DNA of 64,000 bases, from NCBI RefSeq assembly GCF_014640255.1, contig NZ_BMGP01000001.1, forward strand, positions 659,850-723,849, written 5' to 3'. Made by a program: the position numbers and the translations under genes. Under the pieces are notes generated by a model. The model was not told where the DNA came from and did no database searches. It saw only the letters and a list, made by a program, of their open reading frames with translations. Shown here one piece after another: positions 44,001 through 52,203 of the stretch. The DNA comes from Subtercola lobariae (GTDB lineage Bacteria > Actinomycetota > Actinomycetes > Actinomycetales > Microbacteriaceae). Positions within the stretch are counted from its first letter, which is position 1. Each line of letters starts with the position of its first letter.

Positions 44001-45935
44001 CAAGTCGAGGGTGCCGTTCTTGGTGGCGGAGTCGCCGGGCTGGTACGCACCGAGAGCGAAGGCCGAGAACGGTAATTCGACCAGCTTCCAGCGGCTCGAC
44101 GAGCTGCCCCAATTGTCTTTGAACGTTGCTGCCCAGAGCTCGGAGTGCTCACCGTCGGGGCCGCCGTCTTTGATCTCGACCTTGATGTCGTCACCAGCTG
44201 TGGGCGAGGCCGGGTTGCTGGCCTGTGAGGCATACCACCAGAAGCGGACTCCGCGGTACGAGCTCCAGTCTTGCGACGACGAGAGGTTGTCGCTGAAGCC
44301 GGCGTAGGCACCGCCCGAAGGGATCTGGTAGGTGCCCGAAAGCACCTTGTTATCGGGCACATCGCCGCGCGCCTGGTCGGTCACGTCCATGGTGGCGAGG
44401 TTGTCGGCCGAGCCCCAGGTGAAGAAGCCCACCGGGTTGGTCGACGAGCCGATCGGCACGGTGCCCTGGAAGTCTTCGAGGGTTGTGGCGCGTTCGAAGG
44501 TGGCGAAGTCGTCGAACGAGTAAGTGCCCGAGCCGAGGCCGGTGAGCGTTACCGCGAAGCCAGCCGAGGCCGACGGCACGAAGCGCGCGGGGTCGGAGTG
44601 ATTGCCCTTCAACCGCAGGTCGTCGAACAGAACGGTGAGCTGGCGCCAGCCGGTGCTGTCGTCGACCACGTTCTGGTCGAAGATCTGGCCGCCGCTCTTG
44701 AGCTCGTATTCGAGTGTCTTGCCCGTGCCCGTGCCGAGAAACCAGAAGCTGAAGCCGTCTGAGGCCGACCAGTCTTTCGGGCTGGTGTCGTTGGTGAAGC
44801 CGAACCAGTCGCTTGCGGTCGGGGTGCCGGTGACCGTGGCCACGAGCACGTGGTTGTCGGCCGGCGCGCCCACGATGGTGTCGTCGATCGTTGTCGTCAG
44901 AACGGGTTTGAGGCTGTCGGCGCTCGCCCACGTCGAGTAGTCGGCGGGCACTCCGCCCTCGAAGTTCTGAATGACCGTCGTGGCGCCATTGTTCGGCAAT
45001 GTGCCGGTGGGGTGGATGCTCACGACTGCCGAATCTCGGCTGCCCACCGTGATGCCGGCCGACGGGTCTGCAAGCTTCAGCGTGAAGGTGCGCTGCGGGG
45101 CGAGCGCGCCGTGCGAGACGGTCGGAACGGTGAACGACGCCGACGTCTGCCCGGCCGGAATGGTGACGGTCTGGTCGACCGCGGTGTAGTCGGTGCCCGC
45201 CACCGCGGTGCCATCGGCGCTGGTGACGTGCACGGTCTGGTCGGTCGCGGCTGCGCTGTTGAGGCTCACGGCGACGGATGCATCGGCCCCGGCTCCCACC
45301 GAAACGGCGGTCTGGTCGAACCCTGCGGTCGGCACGGCGACGGTGCCGTGCACCTCGAAGGAGAACACCGAGTAGCCGTAATAGTGCAGCGTCGGGGCGT
45401 CCCAGGTGGCGGCGGCACGCTTCAGCATCGCCAGACGTACGTAACGGGCATCCGTCGGCGTAGCGAAGGTGACTTGCTCGGTGCCGCCGACCCCTGCGGT
45501 CTCGGAGGCGGCTGTGCTCCAGCTCGCCTCGTCGTCGGGGTTCGCCTGGGCGACCTGCACGTCGTACGCCACGGCGTAGGCGGCCTCCCAGCTGATCGAA
45601 ACGCCGGTGAGGGTGCCGACCTGCCCGAGGTCGCTGGTCAGCGACGCGGTGAACGTGGTGTCGGAGTCGGGGCCGTTACCGCTGGCCCAGCGGGTGGCCG
45701 GGTTGCCGTCGGTCGCGTTCGAGGCCGGAAAGTTGCCGTCTTTGTCGTTCTGCGACGCCGACGCGGTGGTGGTGCCGGTTCGCGCGAGGTCTGGCTCGGC
45801 CGCGCTCGCCGTCTGGCCCACAACGAGGGCGCCGCCGATCAGCGCGGAGACGACCCCTGCGCTGAGCAACGCTCGCAGCGGGCTGCGACGGCGTCGGTGG
45901 GAACGGGCGGCAGACCTCTGGCCGAGTGCGGGCAC
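41049..45935 (-). CDS. Sortase-anchored GH3 beta-glucosidase, multidomain
   Basis: This approximately 1628-aa surface enzyme has, in order: a twin-Arg-rich signal peptide (SHRRRRSPLRALL...), a discoidin-like carbohydrate-binding domain (about 35-200), a Calx-beta-like domain (about 205-305), two CBM-like domains beginning NFEGGVPADY and EDFQGTVPIG, a beta-sandwich, then GH3 N- and C-domains. The nucleophile Asp lies in LISDWEG (D1087). The C-terminus carries a Ser/Gly linker, LANTG, a hydrophobic helix and RRRRRLR, a class E sortase signal. It hydrolyses beta-glucosidic oligosaccharides outside the cell. Of two start GTGs, 45935 has GAAGGAG at proper spacing. A ROK regulator lies upstream on the same strand. 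Confidence 0.92.
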   Translation of the reverse strand: MPALGQRSAARSHRRRRSPLRALLSAGVVSALIGGALVVGQTASAAEPDLARTGTTTASASQNDKDGNFPASNATDGNPATRWASGNGPDSDTTFTASLTSDLGQVGTLTGVSISWEAAYAVAYDVQVAQANPDDEASWSTAASETAGVGGTEQVTFATPTDARYVRLAMLKRAAATWDAPTLHYYGYSVFSFEVHGTVAVPTAGFDQTAVSVGAGADASVAVSLNSAAATDQTVHVTSADGTAVAGTDYTAVDQTVTIPAGQTSASFTVPTVSHGALAPQRTFTLKLADPSAGITVGSRDSAVVSIHPTGTLPNNGATTVIQNFEGGVPADYSTWASADSLKPVLTTTIDDTIVGAPADNHVLVATVTGTPTASDWFGFTNDTSPKDWSASDGFSFWFLGTGTGKTLEYELKSGGQIFDQNVVDDSTGWRQLTVLFDDLRLKGNHSDPARFVPSASAGFAVTLTGLGSGTYSFDDFATFERATTLEDFQGTVPIGSSTNPVGFFTWGSADNLATMDVTDQARGDVPDNKVLSGTYQIPSGGAYAGFSDNLSSSQDWSSYRGVRFWWYASQASNPASPTAGDDIKVEIKDGGPDGEHSELWAATFKDNWGSSSSRWKLVELPFSAFALGAYQPGDSATKNGTLDLTSAWGFAITFAPGKPTSTGWAVDDAQIYGTPAQAANLTVSSSKDVYIVNPGETASVGLTLTTSNGDALTSPVTVKYSPGSGTAAIGTNVEDFTGSVTFPAGAASGSTQNFDVKTLATSGGDQSRSIPVVLDAAGAQLPASAPRVVINAHGLPYLDSSLPIATRVDDLMSRMTLAEKVGQMTQAERLGLSSPSQIADLGLGSILSGGGSTPAANTPEAWADMVDGFQSQALSTSLQIPLLYGADAVHGHSNVLDATIFPHNIGLGATRDPALIETLAQDTAVETKVTGVNWAFAPCLCVSRDERWGRTYESFGEDPALVTSFSAANIVGLQGTDPTDKSGPDKVLATAKHWAGDGGTSYDPTKAGNGYPIDQGLTHSPSMADFMTTFVDPYVPAIEAGVGSIMPSYSGVDIAGTGDVRMHENTALNTGVLKQQLGFNGFLISDWEGIDKLPGGSYEDKVVRSVNSGLDMAMAPYNFGAFITSVTDAVTTTNTIPQSRVDDAVKRILTQKFELGLFEHPYTDRSTAADFGSAAHRADARQAAAESQVLLKNDDVLPLAKNASIYVAGSNADDLGNQMGGWTISWQGGSGPTATEGTTILAGMKQVAPDASITYSKDASAPMTGSSVGVVVVGETPYAEGQGDVGNNGHSLSLTDADRATIDKVCGAMKCAVLIVAGRSQLVTDKLSEIGALVASFLPGSEGEGVADTLFGDTPFTGRLPLTWPASADQVPINVGDATYDPLFAYGWGERTDVPKARISKLSAGLPAGAAKAAVDALLSADVWDSSGAITNSAAAIQLAAAAAAALSGGDTASALASINTGTAVAATDLTASTAGADAATLANEDLLVSVVRDLAQNAVVAGTAVDGSSALTADAEHALLSGDAVTAVKLLASVLGITVTDPGAGGGSGNGGSGAGSGGSGSGSGSGAGTGTGSGTGDSSTSTTAGSSTGALANTGSEAALLLAVALLLMAAGAGFVVVRRRRRLR

Positions 45936-46073
45936 AGTCACTCCTTCGTAACAGACAGCACTGCCGTGGAGCGGGCAGTTCTGTCAGTACATCGTGTGAA
46001 TTAGTCCGGCGACAGGACGATATCGAAACTCTGCGGCGGTCGGGCGTGGCGCGCGCGGCCGCCGCCAGGGTTA

Positions 46074-46149
46074 TGCAGAGCGGCGGTCGTTCGCGGCAGA
46101 AGTCGGGCGGCCGCACGCGTCATGCAGAGCGGCGGTCGTACGCGGCAGC
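46074..46149. repeat. Duplicated 3' end of the ROK gene
   Basis: About 28 bp (ATGCAGAGCGGCGGTCGT followed by a variable base and CGCGGCAG) occur at 46074-46101 and again at 46122-46149. The second copy encodes the last residues of the ROK protein (YDRRSA). A tandem duplication left a spare gene end behind the stop. Confidence 0.75.
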
Positions 46150-47334
46150 CGACTCGCGCGTGCCGTGCCGCCCGGCGATGCGATCGGATGCCCAAGCCGC
46201 CGCCAGCGTTCTGTCGATGATGCCCATCAGTTCTGATCGCGTGCCCCAGGCGGCAGAACGAACGACCACGCTCACGGTTGCGTCTTGACTGAACTCGGCC
46301 AGCGCCTCGCGAACGCCGGCCAGCAGCGGCTCACCCACCGAACCGATGCGTCCGCCCAGAACCACCACCTCGGGGTCGACGAAGGCGCAGAGCTGCGCCA
46401 CGGCGCGGCCGACCCGCAGGCCAGCACGGTGATAGTCGGGCAGGCACTCCGCGATGACGGCCTCGAGGCAACCTCTGCGCCCGCATCGGCACAGCGCGCC
46501 ACCGGGCTGTACCTCGATGTGGCCCATTTCACCTCCGAGGCCGGTCGCCCCCGCGAGCAGGGTGCCGTTGACAATGAGGCCTGCCCCGATGCCGTCGCTC
46601 AACTTCACGTAGAGCAGGTTGTCGATTGCTGTCGTGCCGCCGAACATCCGCTCGCCCCAGGCGCCGAAGTTGGCGTCATTGTCGATGATGACCGGGCAGC
46701 TGAGACCGGCTGGGGCGGCATCGGCGAGGTTCGTGCCGTGCCAGCCGGCGAGGTTCGCGGGGGCCCGAACGGATGCCCGGCCCGAAGCCCGGCCGGTCGT
46801 GATGGGGAACGGCAGCGAAATTCCGAACCCGCACACCTCGGCGAGGGTCGACCGGGCCTGGTCGAGCAGTTGCATGACGAGCGAATGCGTTGCAGCGAAG
46901 GTCTGTGCAGAGCCTTCATCGACGGGAAAGTGGATGCTCTGCTCGACGAGCTCGTGGCCGTGAAGGTCTGCGACGGCCACCGTAATGTGCCGGTGCCCGA
47001 TGTCGCAGGCCACGATGACGCCGTGCTGCCTCGCCAGCTGCAGCACGGCTGTGGGGCGACCACGGGTCGCTCGCGCCCTGCCTGCAGACGCCGCAGACGC
47101 CGCCGATGCGGCCGAGACCGCGGCGGCCGAGACCGCGGCGGCCGAGACCGCGGCGGCACCGAGGCGGTGCTCGATGACCAGGCCCTGGGCGATGAGTTCT
47201 GACACGGTCTGGGCGACGACGCTGCGCGAGAGTCCGGTGTGTTCGGCGATCGCCCGGCGGGTGGTTTGGCCTGCGCGGCGGATGAACTCGAGGTGGTCGC
47301 CTGCGCCTGAAGGGGTCATGGCTGAGACTGACAC
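46120..47334 (-). CDS. ROK-family transcriptional regulator
   Basis: This 404-aa protein has an N-terminal winged helix (RRAIAEHTGLSRSVVAQTVSELI, about 26-48), an Ala/Ser-rich linker (about 60-84) and a ROK sugar-kinase-like domain (DIGHRHITVAVADLHG, IDNDANFGAWGE, GIGAGLI) with the zinc motif CRCGRRGCLE. ROK regulators sense sugars and repress uptake or glycosidase genes. It lies just upstream of the GH3 gene on the same strand, so it probably controls it. GTG 47334 with AGAGGA is preferred over ATG 47319. The linker is encoded by 15-bp tandem repeats. Confidence 0.93.
   Translation of the reverse strand: MSVSAMTPSGAGDHLEFIRRAGQTTRRAIAEHTGLSRSVVAQTVSELIAQGLVIEHRLGAAAVSAAAVSAAAVSAASAASAASAGRARATRGRPTAVLQLARQHGVIVACDIGHRHITVAVADLHGHELVEQSIHFPVDEGSAQTFAATHSLVMQLLDQARSTLAEVCGFGISLPFPITTGRASGRASVRAPANLAGWHGTNLADAAPAGLSCPVIIDNDANFGAWGERMFGGTTAIDNLLYVKLSDGIGAGLIVNGTLLAGATGLGGEMGHIEVQPGGALCRCGRRGCLEAVIAECLPDYHRAGLRVGRAVAQLCAFVDPEVVVLGGRIGSVGEPLLAGVREALAEFSQDATVSVVVRSAAWGTRSELMGIIDRTLAAAWASDRIAGRHGTRESAAAYDRRSA
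47108..47158. repeat. 15-bp tandem repeat in the ROK linker
   Basis: Three identical tandem units of GCGGCCGAGACCGCG and a partial fourth encode the AAVSA repeats of the regulator's interdomain linker. Being a multiple of three, copy-number change would alter linker length without shifting the frame. Confidence 0.85.
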
Positions 47335-47708
47335 AGGCGATCCTCTTCGATGACCAGGAGCCGCTGGCGTTCGCGGCAGAGACGTTGTGACCCCCGAATG
47401 GGTCGCACAGACAGACTACGTGAGAGAACTCACAGAAAGAAGGGGCGCCTGATCCTGACACGGGATCCTGACACGGCGATGACGGCGTTCGATGCGCTCC
47501 CGGATCAGGAGAAAGTCCAAGCCAGTCAGGCGGCGTGCGTGCAATCGAAGTTAGTGAGCAAGTATCATTAACGTCGATTGGCATCCGGTTAAACAACGAC
47601 GGCCCCTTGCGGGGCCGTCAAACGCAGGTTGTGTTGAGGAACCGGCGCGGGGTGTGGATTGACACTAGCACGCCACCTCGTGGCCCCCTAATCGATTGGG
47701 ATTGTGAA
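47335..47708. other. Gene-free stretch with a hairpin
   Basis: No coding gene is supported. GACGGCCCC (47598-47606) and GGGGCCGTC (47611-47619) form a perfect 9-bp stem with a TTGC loop, and on the minus strand it is followed by GTTGTTTAA, so it could end leftward transcription, though no leftward gene ends here. Confidence 0.45.
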
Positions 47709-48422
47709 TTGCCGAGTAAAGCGATCGCTTACGTGGATGGATTCAATCTTTACAACGGCATTCACGATGCCTTTCAGCACCGATATTTATGGCTCGACCT
47801 AGTGAAACTTCTCGAGAACTTACGCCCCGCGAACGATTTGGTCACGGTCAAATACTTCACGTCGACGTTGCTTGACGAACCAGACGCGCAGGGCAGGCAA
47901 GCCGAATACATTGGCGCTCTTGAAGCTAAATATCCTGGGCGAATCGAAGTCGTCATGGGGCGATATCAGCGCAAAAAGATGGTCTGCAAAGTCTGCGGTG
48001 TTCAATGGACCTCCTATGAAGAGAAAGAGACGGATGTGAACATCGCTGTTGAGATTGTCTCCGACGCTCTCGCGGGTAAAGCCCAAAGCCTTTACGTAAT
48101 CAGTGCAGACAGCGATCTAACGCCAGCAATCAAGCTGATTCAGCGTCATCAGCCCACAGTCTTTGCCATGGCATTCTTTCCGCCGCGCAGGAAATCGGAT
48201 GAGTTGCTAAAACTGATGCCGAGCTCGATTGTCATTGGACGACAGAAACTCCGCGATGCGCAACTTCCGGAGATTGTGACGACGGATTCTAGGGCGTTCG
48301 CTCGCCCAGCGAAGTGGCGACCAGCACTTTTTGAAGACGCAGGGCCGATTGATCTTGCAAGCCTCGGGGCGTCAATACCGAAACCAGGAGCTCACGTGCG
48401 CGACCATCAAGGCAGCCGATAA
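47709..48422 (+). CDS. NYN-domain (PIN-like) protein
   Basis: This 237-aa protein begins at a TTG reading LPSKAIAYVDGFNLYNG, with D10 and N13 as in NYN/LabA (DUF88) domains. KETDVNIAVEIVSDAL (about 106-121) and ISADSDLTPAIKLI supply the other acidic residues, so the metal site is complete. CKVCG near 97 may add a half zinc knuckle. NYN proteins are metal-dependent RNases or related RNA-binding proteins. The frame runs upstream to 47535 but that part looks non-coding, so the start is uncertain. No partner is seen. Confidence 0.82.
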   Translation: MPSKAIAYVDGFNLYNGIHDAFQHRYLWLDLVKLLENLRPANDLVTVKYFTSTLLDEPDAQGRQAEYIGALEAKYPGRIEVVMGRYQRKKMVCKVCGVQWTSYEEKETDVNIAVEIVSDALAGKAQSLYVISADSDLTPAIKLIQRHQPTVFAMAFFPPRRKSDELLKLMPSSIVIGRQKLRDAQLPEIVTTDSRAFARPAKWRPALFEDAGPIDLASLGASIPKPGAHVRDHQGSR

Positions 48423-48498
48423 GCCGCCCGGCCGGCCCTAATTCTCGATCTCGTAGATCGAGGCGGTTCGCGGTAATTCGAAACTCGGGGGCGAGTAT

Positions 48499-48535
48499 TG
48501 CTTCTCATTGAACAGGTGTTTAGTATGTTGAACAT
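48499..48535 (+). promoter_or_regulatory. TetR-ABC operon promoter and operator
   Basis: TTGCTT (48499-48504) and TAGTAT (48521-48526) with 16-base spacing lie directly upstream of ATG 48534. The perfect palindrome ATGTTGAACAT (48525-48535) overlaps the start, a likely self-repression site. The transcript would be leaderless or nearly so. Confidence 0.5.
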
Positions 48536-49283
48536 GCGTTCAGTATTGCCAGAAGATGCCACGACGAGGGCACGTATTCGCGACACGGCTATCGAGCTGT
48601 TCGGCCGCGATGGGTTTCGCGAGACGACCGTGCGCGCGATTGCGACGCGGGTCGGTGTGAGCCCGGGCCTCGTGCTGCACCACTTCGGCTCGAAAGACGG
48701 GCTGCGGGAGGCGTGCGACGACTACATTCTCGCCGAGGTGGAGAAGCCCGGCGAGACCATCGGCAACGGCGAAAAACCGGGGGCCAGTGCGAACATCCAG
48801 TCGTGGCTCGGGCGCACCGATGAGCACCGCCCGTGGCTGCGATACATCGGCCGGATGCTCGCCGATGGCTCTCAGGCAGGTGATCACTTGTTCGCTGAGT
48901 TCGTCGCCTACACCGAACGTGTCTTTGCTGAGGGGGAGGCGAACGGGTCGGTGCGCCCGTCGAGCGACCCGCACATGCGCGCGGTGACGTTGACGGCGTA
49001 CAGCATGTCGGCCCTGCTGCTCGAACGGCAGTTCGCGCGGGCCGTCGGCGCGACCGAGCTGACCAACGAGGTCGTTGCGGCGATGGCGCTGCCGGCCGTC
49101 GAGCTCATGACGCACGGCGTCTACACGACTGACGATCTGCTGCGTGCGACTCAGGATGCGCTCGGTGTGGGAGGCGCTGATGATGGCACTAGCGGCGCGA
49201 GCCGCGCGAATGGCGCGGGCGGAACAGGCGGCGATGGTGGCGCGAGTAGCGACGGCGCAGCCGAGGGAGGCGCTGGCGCATGA
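48534..49283 (+). CDS. TetR-family repressor
   Basis: This 249-aa protein has a TetR N-terminal HTH (TRARIRDTAIELFGRDGF, VRAIATRVGVSPGLVLHHFGSKDGL, about 10-55), a ligand-binding C-domain, and a low-complexity Gly/Ala/Ser tail (from about 213) that is unusual for the family. It overlaps the ABC ATPase gene by ATGA, so it is the first gene of a three-gene efflux operon that it most likely represses. An upstream ATG at 48525 is possible. Confidence 0.9.
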   Translation: MRSVLPEDATTRARIRDTAIELFGRDGFRETTVRAIATRVGVSPGLVLHHFGSKDGLREACDDYILAEVEKPGETIGNGEKPGASANIQSWLGRTDEHRPWLRYIGRMLADGSQAGDHLFAEFVAYTERVFAEGEANGSVRPSSDPHMRAVTLTAYSMSALLLERQFARAVGATELTNEVVAAMALPAVELMTHGVYTTDDLLRATQDALGVGGADDGTSGASRANGAGGTGGDGGASSDGAAEGGAGA

Positions 49284-50236
49284 CGACGGGCTCGACCGCG
49301 ATCGAACTCGCGGGGGTCAGCAAATGGTACGGCCGGCTCCCCTCCGGCCACTCTGCTCTCGACAGCATTGACCTCAGCGTCGAGGCCGGGTCGGTGTTCG
49401 GGATGATCGGGCCGAACGGTGCAGGCAAGACCACCACGATGCGGTTGCTGCTCGACATCATCCGACCGAGTGCAGGGTCGATCAGGGTTCTCGGAAGCGA
49501 GCCGAAGAGCGGTGGGCCCGAGTTGCGGCGGCGCATCGGGTATCTTCCCGGTGAGCTGAGGCTTGAGGGGCGGGTGACCGGGCGCTCGCTGCTGCAGCAC
49601 TATGCGCGTATCAGCGGGCCCGTTGCACCCGGCGCGATCGACGGTCTCGCCGAACGCCTGGGCGTTGAGCTCGACCGCCCGGTGCGCACGCTGTCGAAGG
49701 GCAACAAGCAGAAGCTCGGGCTCGTGCAGGCGTTCATGCACCGGCCTCCGTTGCTGGTGCTCGATGAGCCGACGAGCGGGCTCGATCCGCTCGTGCAGCG
49801 CGAGTTTCTGGCGATGGTGCGCGAAGCGCGAGACGCGGGGCAGACCGTTTTTCTCAGCTCGCACATTCTCAGTGAGATTCAGCAGGTTGCTGACTCCGTA
49901 GCGATTCTGCGGGCCGGTCGCATTGTGACGGTGAGCTCGGTAGAGGGGTTGCGGCAGAGTGCGGTGCGGCGAGTGCGCGCGGGGTTCGCAGACGCGACGC
50001 CGGGGGCCGTCGAGGTGGCGCTGGCGGGCATCCCGAACCTGAGCGACCTGGTCGTGAAAGTAAGCGGTAGAGCGGCCGGGGGAGTCACCGACATTACGGC
50101 GACCGTCGGCGGAGACATCGACGCGTTCGTCAAGGCGATTGCGGCGTTCACGATCGTCGACCTGGCGATCGAAGAACCCGATCTCGAGGAGTCGGTGCTG
50201 AAGATGTACGGAGCCGAAGCGAGGGCCGAACGTTGA
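49280..50236 (+). CDS. ABC transporter ATP-binding protein
   Basis: This 318-aa ATPase has Walker A GPNGAGKTTT (44-53), a variant signature LSKGN (normally LSGGQ), Walker B LLVLDEPTSGLD and a C-terminal accessory domain. The LSKGN form is common in ABC-2 exporters of the YtrE/BcrA kind. It overlaps the TetR gene (ATGA) and the permease gene (TTGA), giving a tightly coupled operon. It likely exports a drug or peptide. Confidence 0.93.
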   Translation: MTTGSTAIELAGVSKWYGRLPSGHSALDSIDLSVEAGSVFGMIGPNGAGKTTTMRLLLDIIRPSAGSIRVLGSEPKSGGPELRRRIGYLPGELRLEGRVTGRSLLQHYARISGPVAPGAIDGLAERLGVELDRPVRTLSKGNKQKLGLVQAFMHRPPLLVLDEPTSGLDPLVQREFLAMVREARDAGQTVFLSSHILSEIQQVADSVAILRAGRIVTVSSVEGLRQSAVRRVRAGFADATPGAVEVALAGIPNLSDLVVKVSGRAAGGVTDITATVGGDIDAFVKAIAAFTIVDLAIEEPDLEESVLKMYGAEARAER

Positions 50237-51039
50237 ACGCCCCCGTGCTGCCACTCTTTCGCCAGGCCATCGCCCAGTCGTGGCGGTCGACGCTCGGCTG
50301 GACCCTTGGCGTCGCCGCAGCCTTGCTGCTGTATCTGCCGCTGTTCCCCTCCATCGGCGGGGCAGGGTCGCAGATGGGTCAGCTCATCGCGAATCTTCCG
50401 CCGCAACTCGTGAGCGCACTGGGGTACAACGACATCACGTCGGGCGCCGGCTACACCGAGTCGACGTTCTTCGGGCTGCTGGGCTTTGCGCTGATCGTGA
50501 TCGCCGCAACGTCGTGGAGCACGGCCGCCATCGCCGGCGACGAAGAGAGCGGCGCCCTCGAACTCACGCTCGCGCACGCAGTCAGCCGCCAGCAGCTGGT
50601 GCTCGAACGCACCCTCTCGGTCGCGGTGCGGCTCGCCTGGCTGGCGCTGGTCAGCGCGGTGTTCGTTCTCGCTCTGAACTCGAGCGCACAGCTGGGCGTC
50701 ACGGCCGGTCACGTGGTCGCGGTGAGCGCCGCCTATCTGGGCCTCGGGCTGGTGTCGGCCACCCTCGGCCTGGCCGTGGGCGCGCTCACCGGGCGCCGAA
50801 TCTACGCGACAGCGGCCGCCGCCGGCGTCGCCGTTCTCGGTTACATGTTGAACGCGATCGGCAGTCAGAGCAGCGAGTTGGATGCTCTGCGAGACTTCTC
50901 ACCGTACGGTTGGGCGTTTCATCACACCCCACTGGCGAGCGGGGCAGACTGGGGCGGATTAGCCCTGCTCTACGGCTTCAGTGCGGCCTTCGTCGTCACC
51001 GCCGTTGTGGCGCTGCGCACGAGAGACATCGCGGGCTGA
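50233..51039 (+). CDS. ABC-2 family permease
   Basis: This 268-aa protein has about six membrane helices (TLGWTLGVAAALLLYLPLF; FFGLLGFALIVIAATSWS; AWLALVSAVFVLAL; and three more to LLYGFSAAFVVTAVVAL). The cytoplasmic loop ESGALELTLAHAVSRQQLVLER is typical of ABC-2 permeases. It starts at a TTG inside the ATPase stop (TTGA). It is the membrane partner of the preceding ATPase. Confidence 0.88.
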   Translation: MNAPVLPLFRQAIAQSWRSTLGWTLGVAAALLLYLPLFPSIGGAGSQMGQLIANLPPQLVSALGYNDITSGAGYTESTFFGLLGFALIVIAATSWSTAAIAGDEESGALELTLAHAVSRQQLVLERTLSVAVRLAWLALVSAVFVLALNSSAQLGVTAGHVVAVSAAYLGLGLVSATLGLAVGALTGRRIYATAAAAGVAVLGYMLNAIGSQSSELDALRDFSPYGWAFHHTPLASGADWGGLALLYGFSAAFVVTAVVALRTRDIAG

Positions 51040-51103
51040 CCCTCTTCGCGCCACCGACGATTCACACGCGCTTCGCTCTCTACGACAAGGATTCATCACC
51101 ACA

Positions 51104-52081
51104 ATGACCGTCACGCCGAACGCCGAATTCACTGCGAAACCCGGAACGGCGGGTGCCGTGCGTTCGCCTCATTCTGTCATCGTCATCGGCGAAGCTCTCA
51201 CCGACATCGTTGTACGACCCGAGGGTGTCACCGAGCATCCTGGCGGCTCACCGATGAACGTGGCGATCGGCGTGGCTCGACTCGGAGACGCGGTCGAGCT
51301 CATCACACGACTGGGCGCCGACGACCGAGGGATGATCGCACAAAGTCACATCGAAGAATCGGGTGTCACCCTCTCGTCTGGTTCGATCGTCAGCGAACCC
51401 ACCTCGACGGCCACTGCACGCCTCGACGAAACAGGTGCGGCGATCTACGAATTCGACATCCGCTGGTCGCTCGAACCCCTCGACCGACTCCCGCCGGCCG
51501 TCGTCGTTCACACCGGCTCCGTCGCTGCATTTCTGGAGCCCGGAGCGGCAGAGATTCGGCGGTTGCTTGCCGACACAAAAGCATCGACGATCGTCACTTT
51601 CGACCCGAACATCCGCGCCTCGCTTCTCGGCGAACGTGACGCAGCTCGGGGTACCGCCGAACGTCTGATGGGGCTGTCTGACGTGGTGAAGCTCAGTGAC
51701 GAAGACGCGGAGTGGCTGTACCCGGCAGTTTCGCACTCCGATGTGCTCGACCACATTCGCTCACTCGGCCCTGCGCTCGCCATCATCACTCGAGGTGCCG
51801 ACGGGGCTGTTCTCGCCAGCAGGCGCGGCACTGTCAACGCACCAGGCCTCACGGTCACCGTCGCAGACACGATCGGGGCGGGCGACTCGTTCATGAGCGC
51901 CGTCATCCACTCGATCGTGGAGCTGATTAGCGAGAAAGAATCGTCGACGAGTGTCTCCGATGGCACAGCCTTCACTCCGGCCGTGCTCACCCAGATCGGA
52001 ACATTCGCTGTTCGGTGCGCCGCCATCACGGTGTCGCGCTCGGGTGCCAACCCCCCGCGTCTGGCAGAAGTCGACCGCTGA
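51104..52081 (+). CDS. PfkB-family carbohydrate kinase
   Basis: This 325-aa kinase has GEALTDIVV (near 26), PGGSPMNVAIGVARLG (first PfkB signature), FDPNIR and the C-terminal DTIGAGDSFMSA with the catalytic Asp. It resembles fructokinases. It phosphorylates a sugar with ATP. It is monocistronic, 64 nt after the ABC operon, and no sugar-transport genes are beside it. Confidence 0.9.
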   Translation: MTVTPNAEFTAKPGTAGAVRSPHSVIVIGEALTDIVVRPEGVTEHPGGSPMNVAIGVARLGDAVELITRLGADDRGMIAQSHIEESGVTLSSGSIVSEPTSTATARLDETGAAIYEFDIRWSLEPLDRLPPAVVVHTGSVAAFLEPGAAEIRRLLADTKASTIVTFDPNIRASLLGERDAARGTAERLMGLSDVVKLSDEDAEWLYPAVSHSDVLDHIRSLGPALAIITRGADGAVLASRRGTVNAPGLTVTVADTIGAGDSFMSAVIHSIVELISEKESSTSVSDGTAFTPAVLTQIGTFAVRCAAITVSRSGANPPRLAEVDR

Positions 52082-52203
52082 TCTGCCTTCGCGGGCCTAG
52101 CATTCGCGGCACGTAACGCGCGACCGGTTGTGCATACCGTCGTCAGCGGGCACGATCAGGTGAGGCGGGCGCGTAGAGGCTCGGGATGCTCGGGGGAGAC
52201 GCT

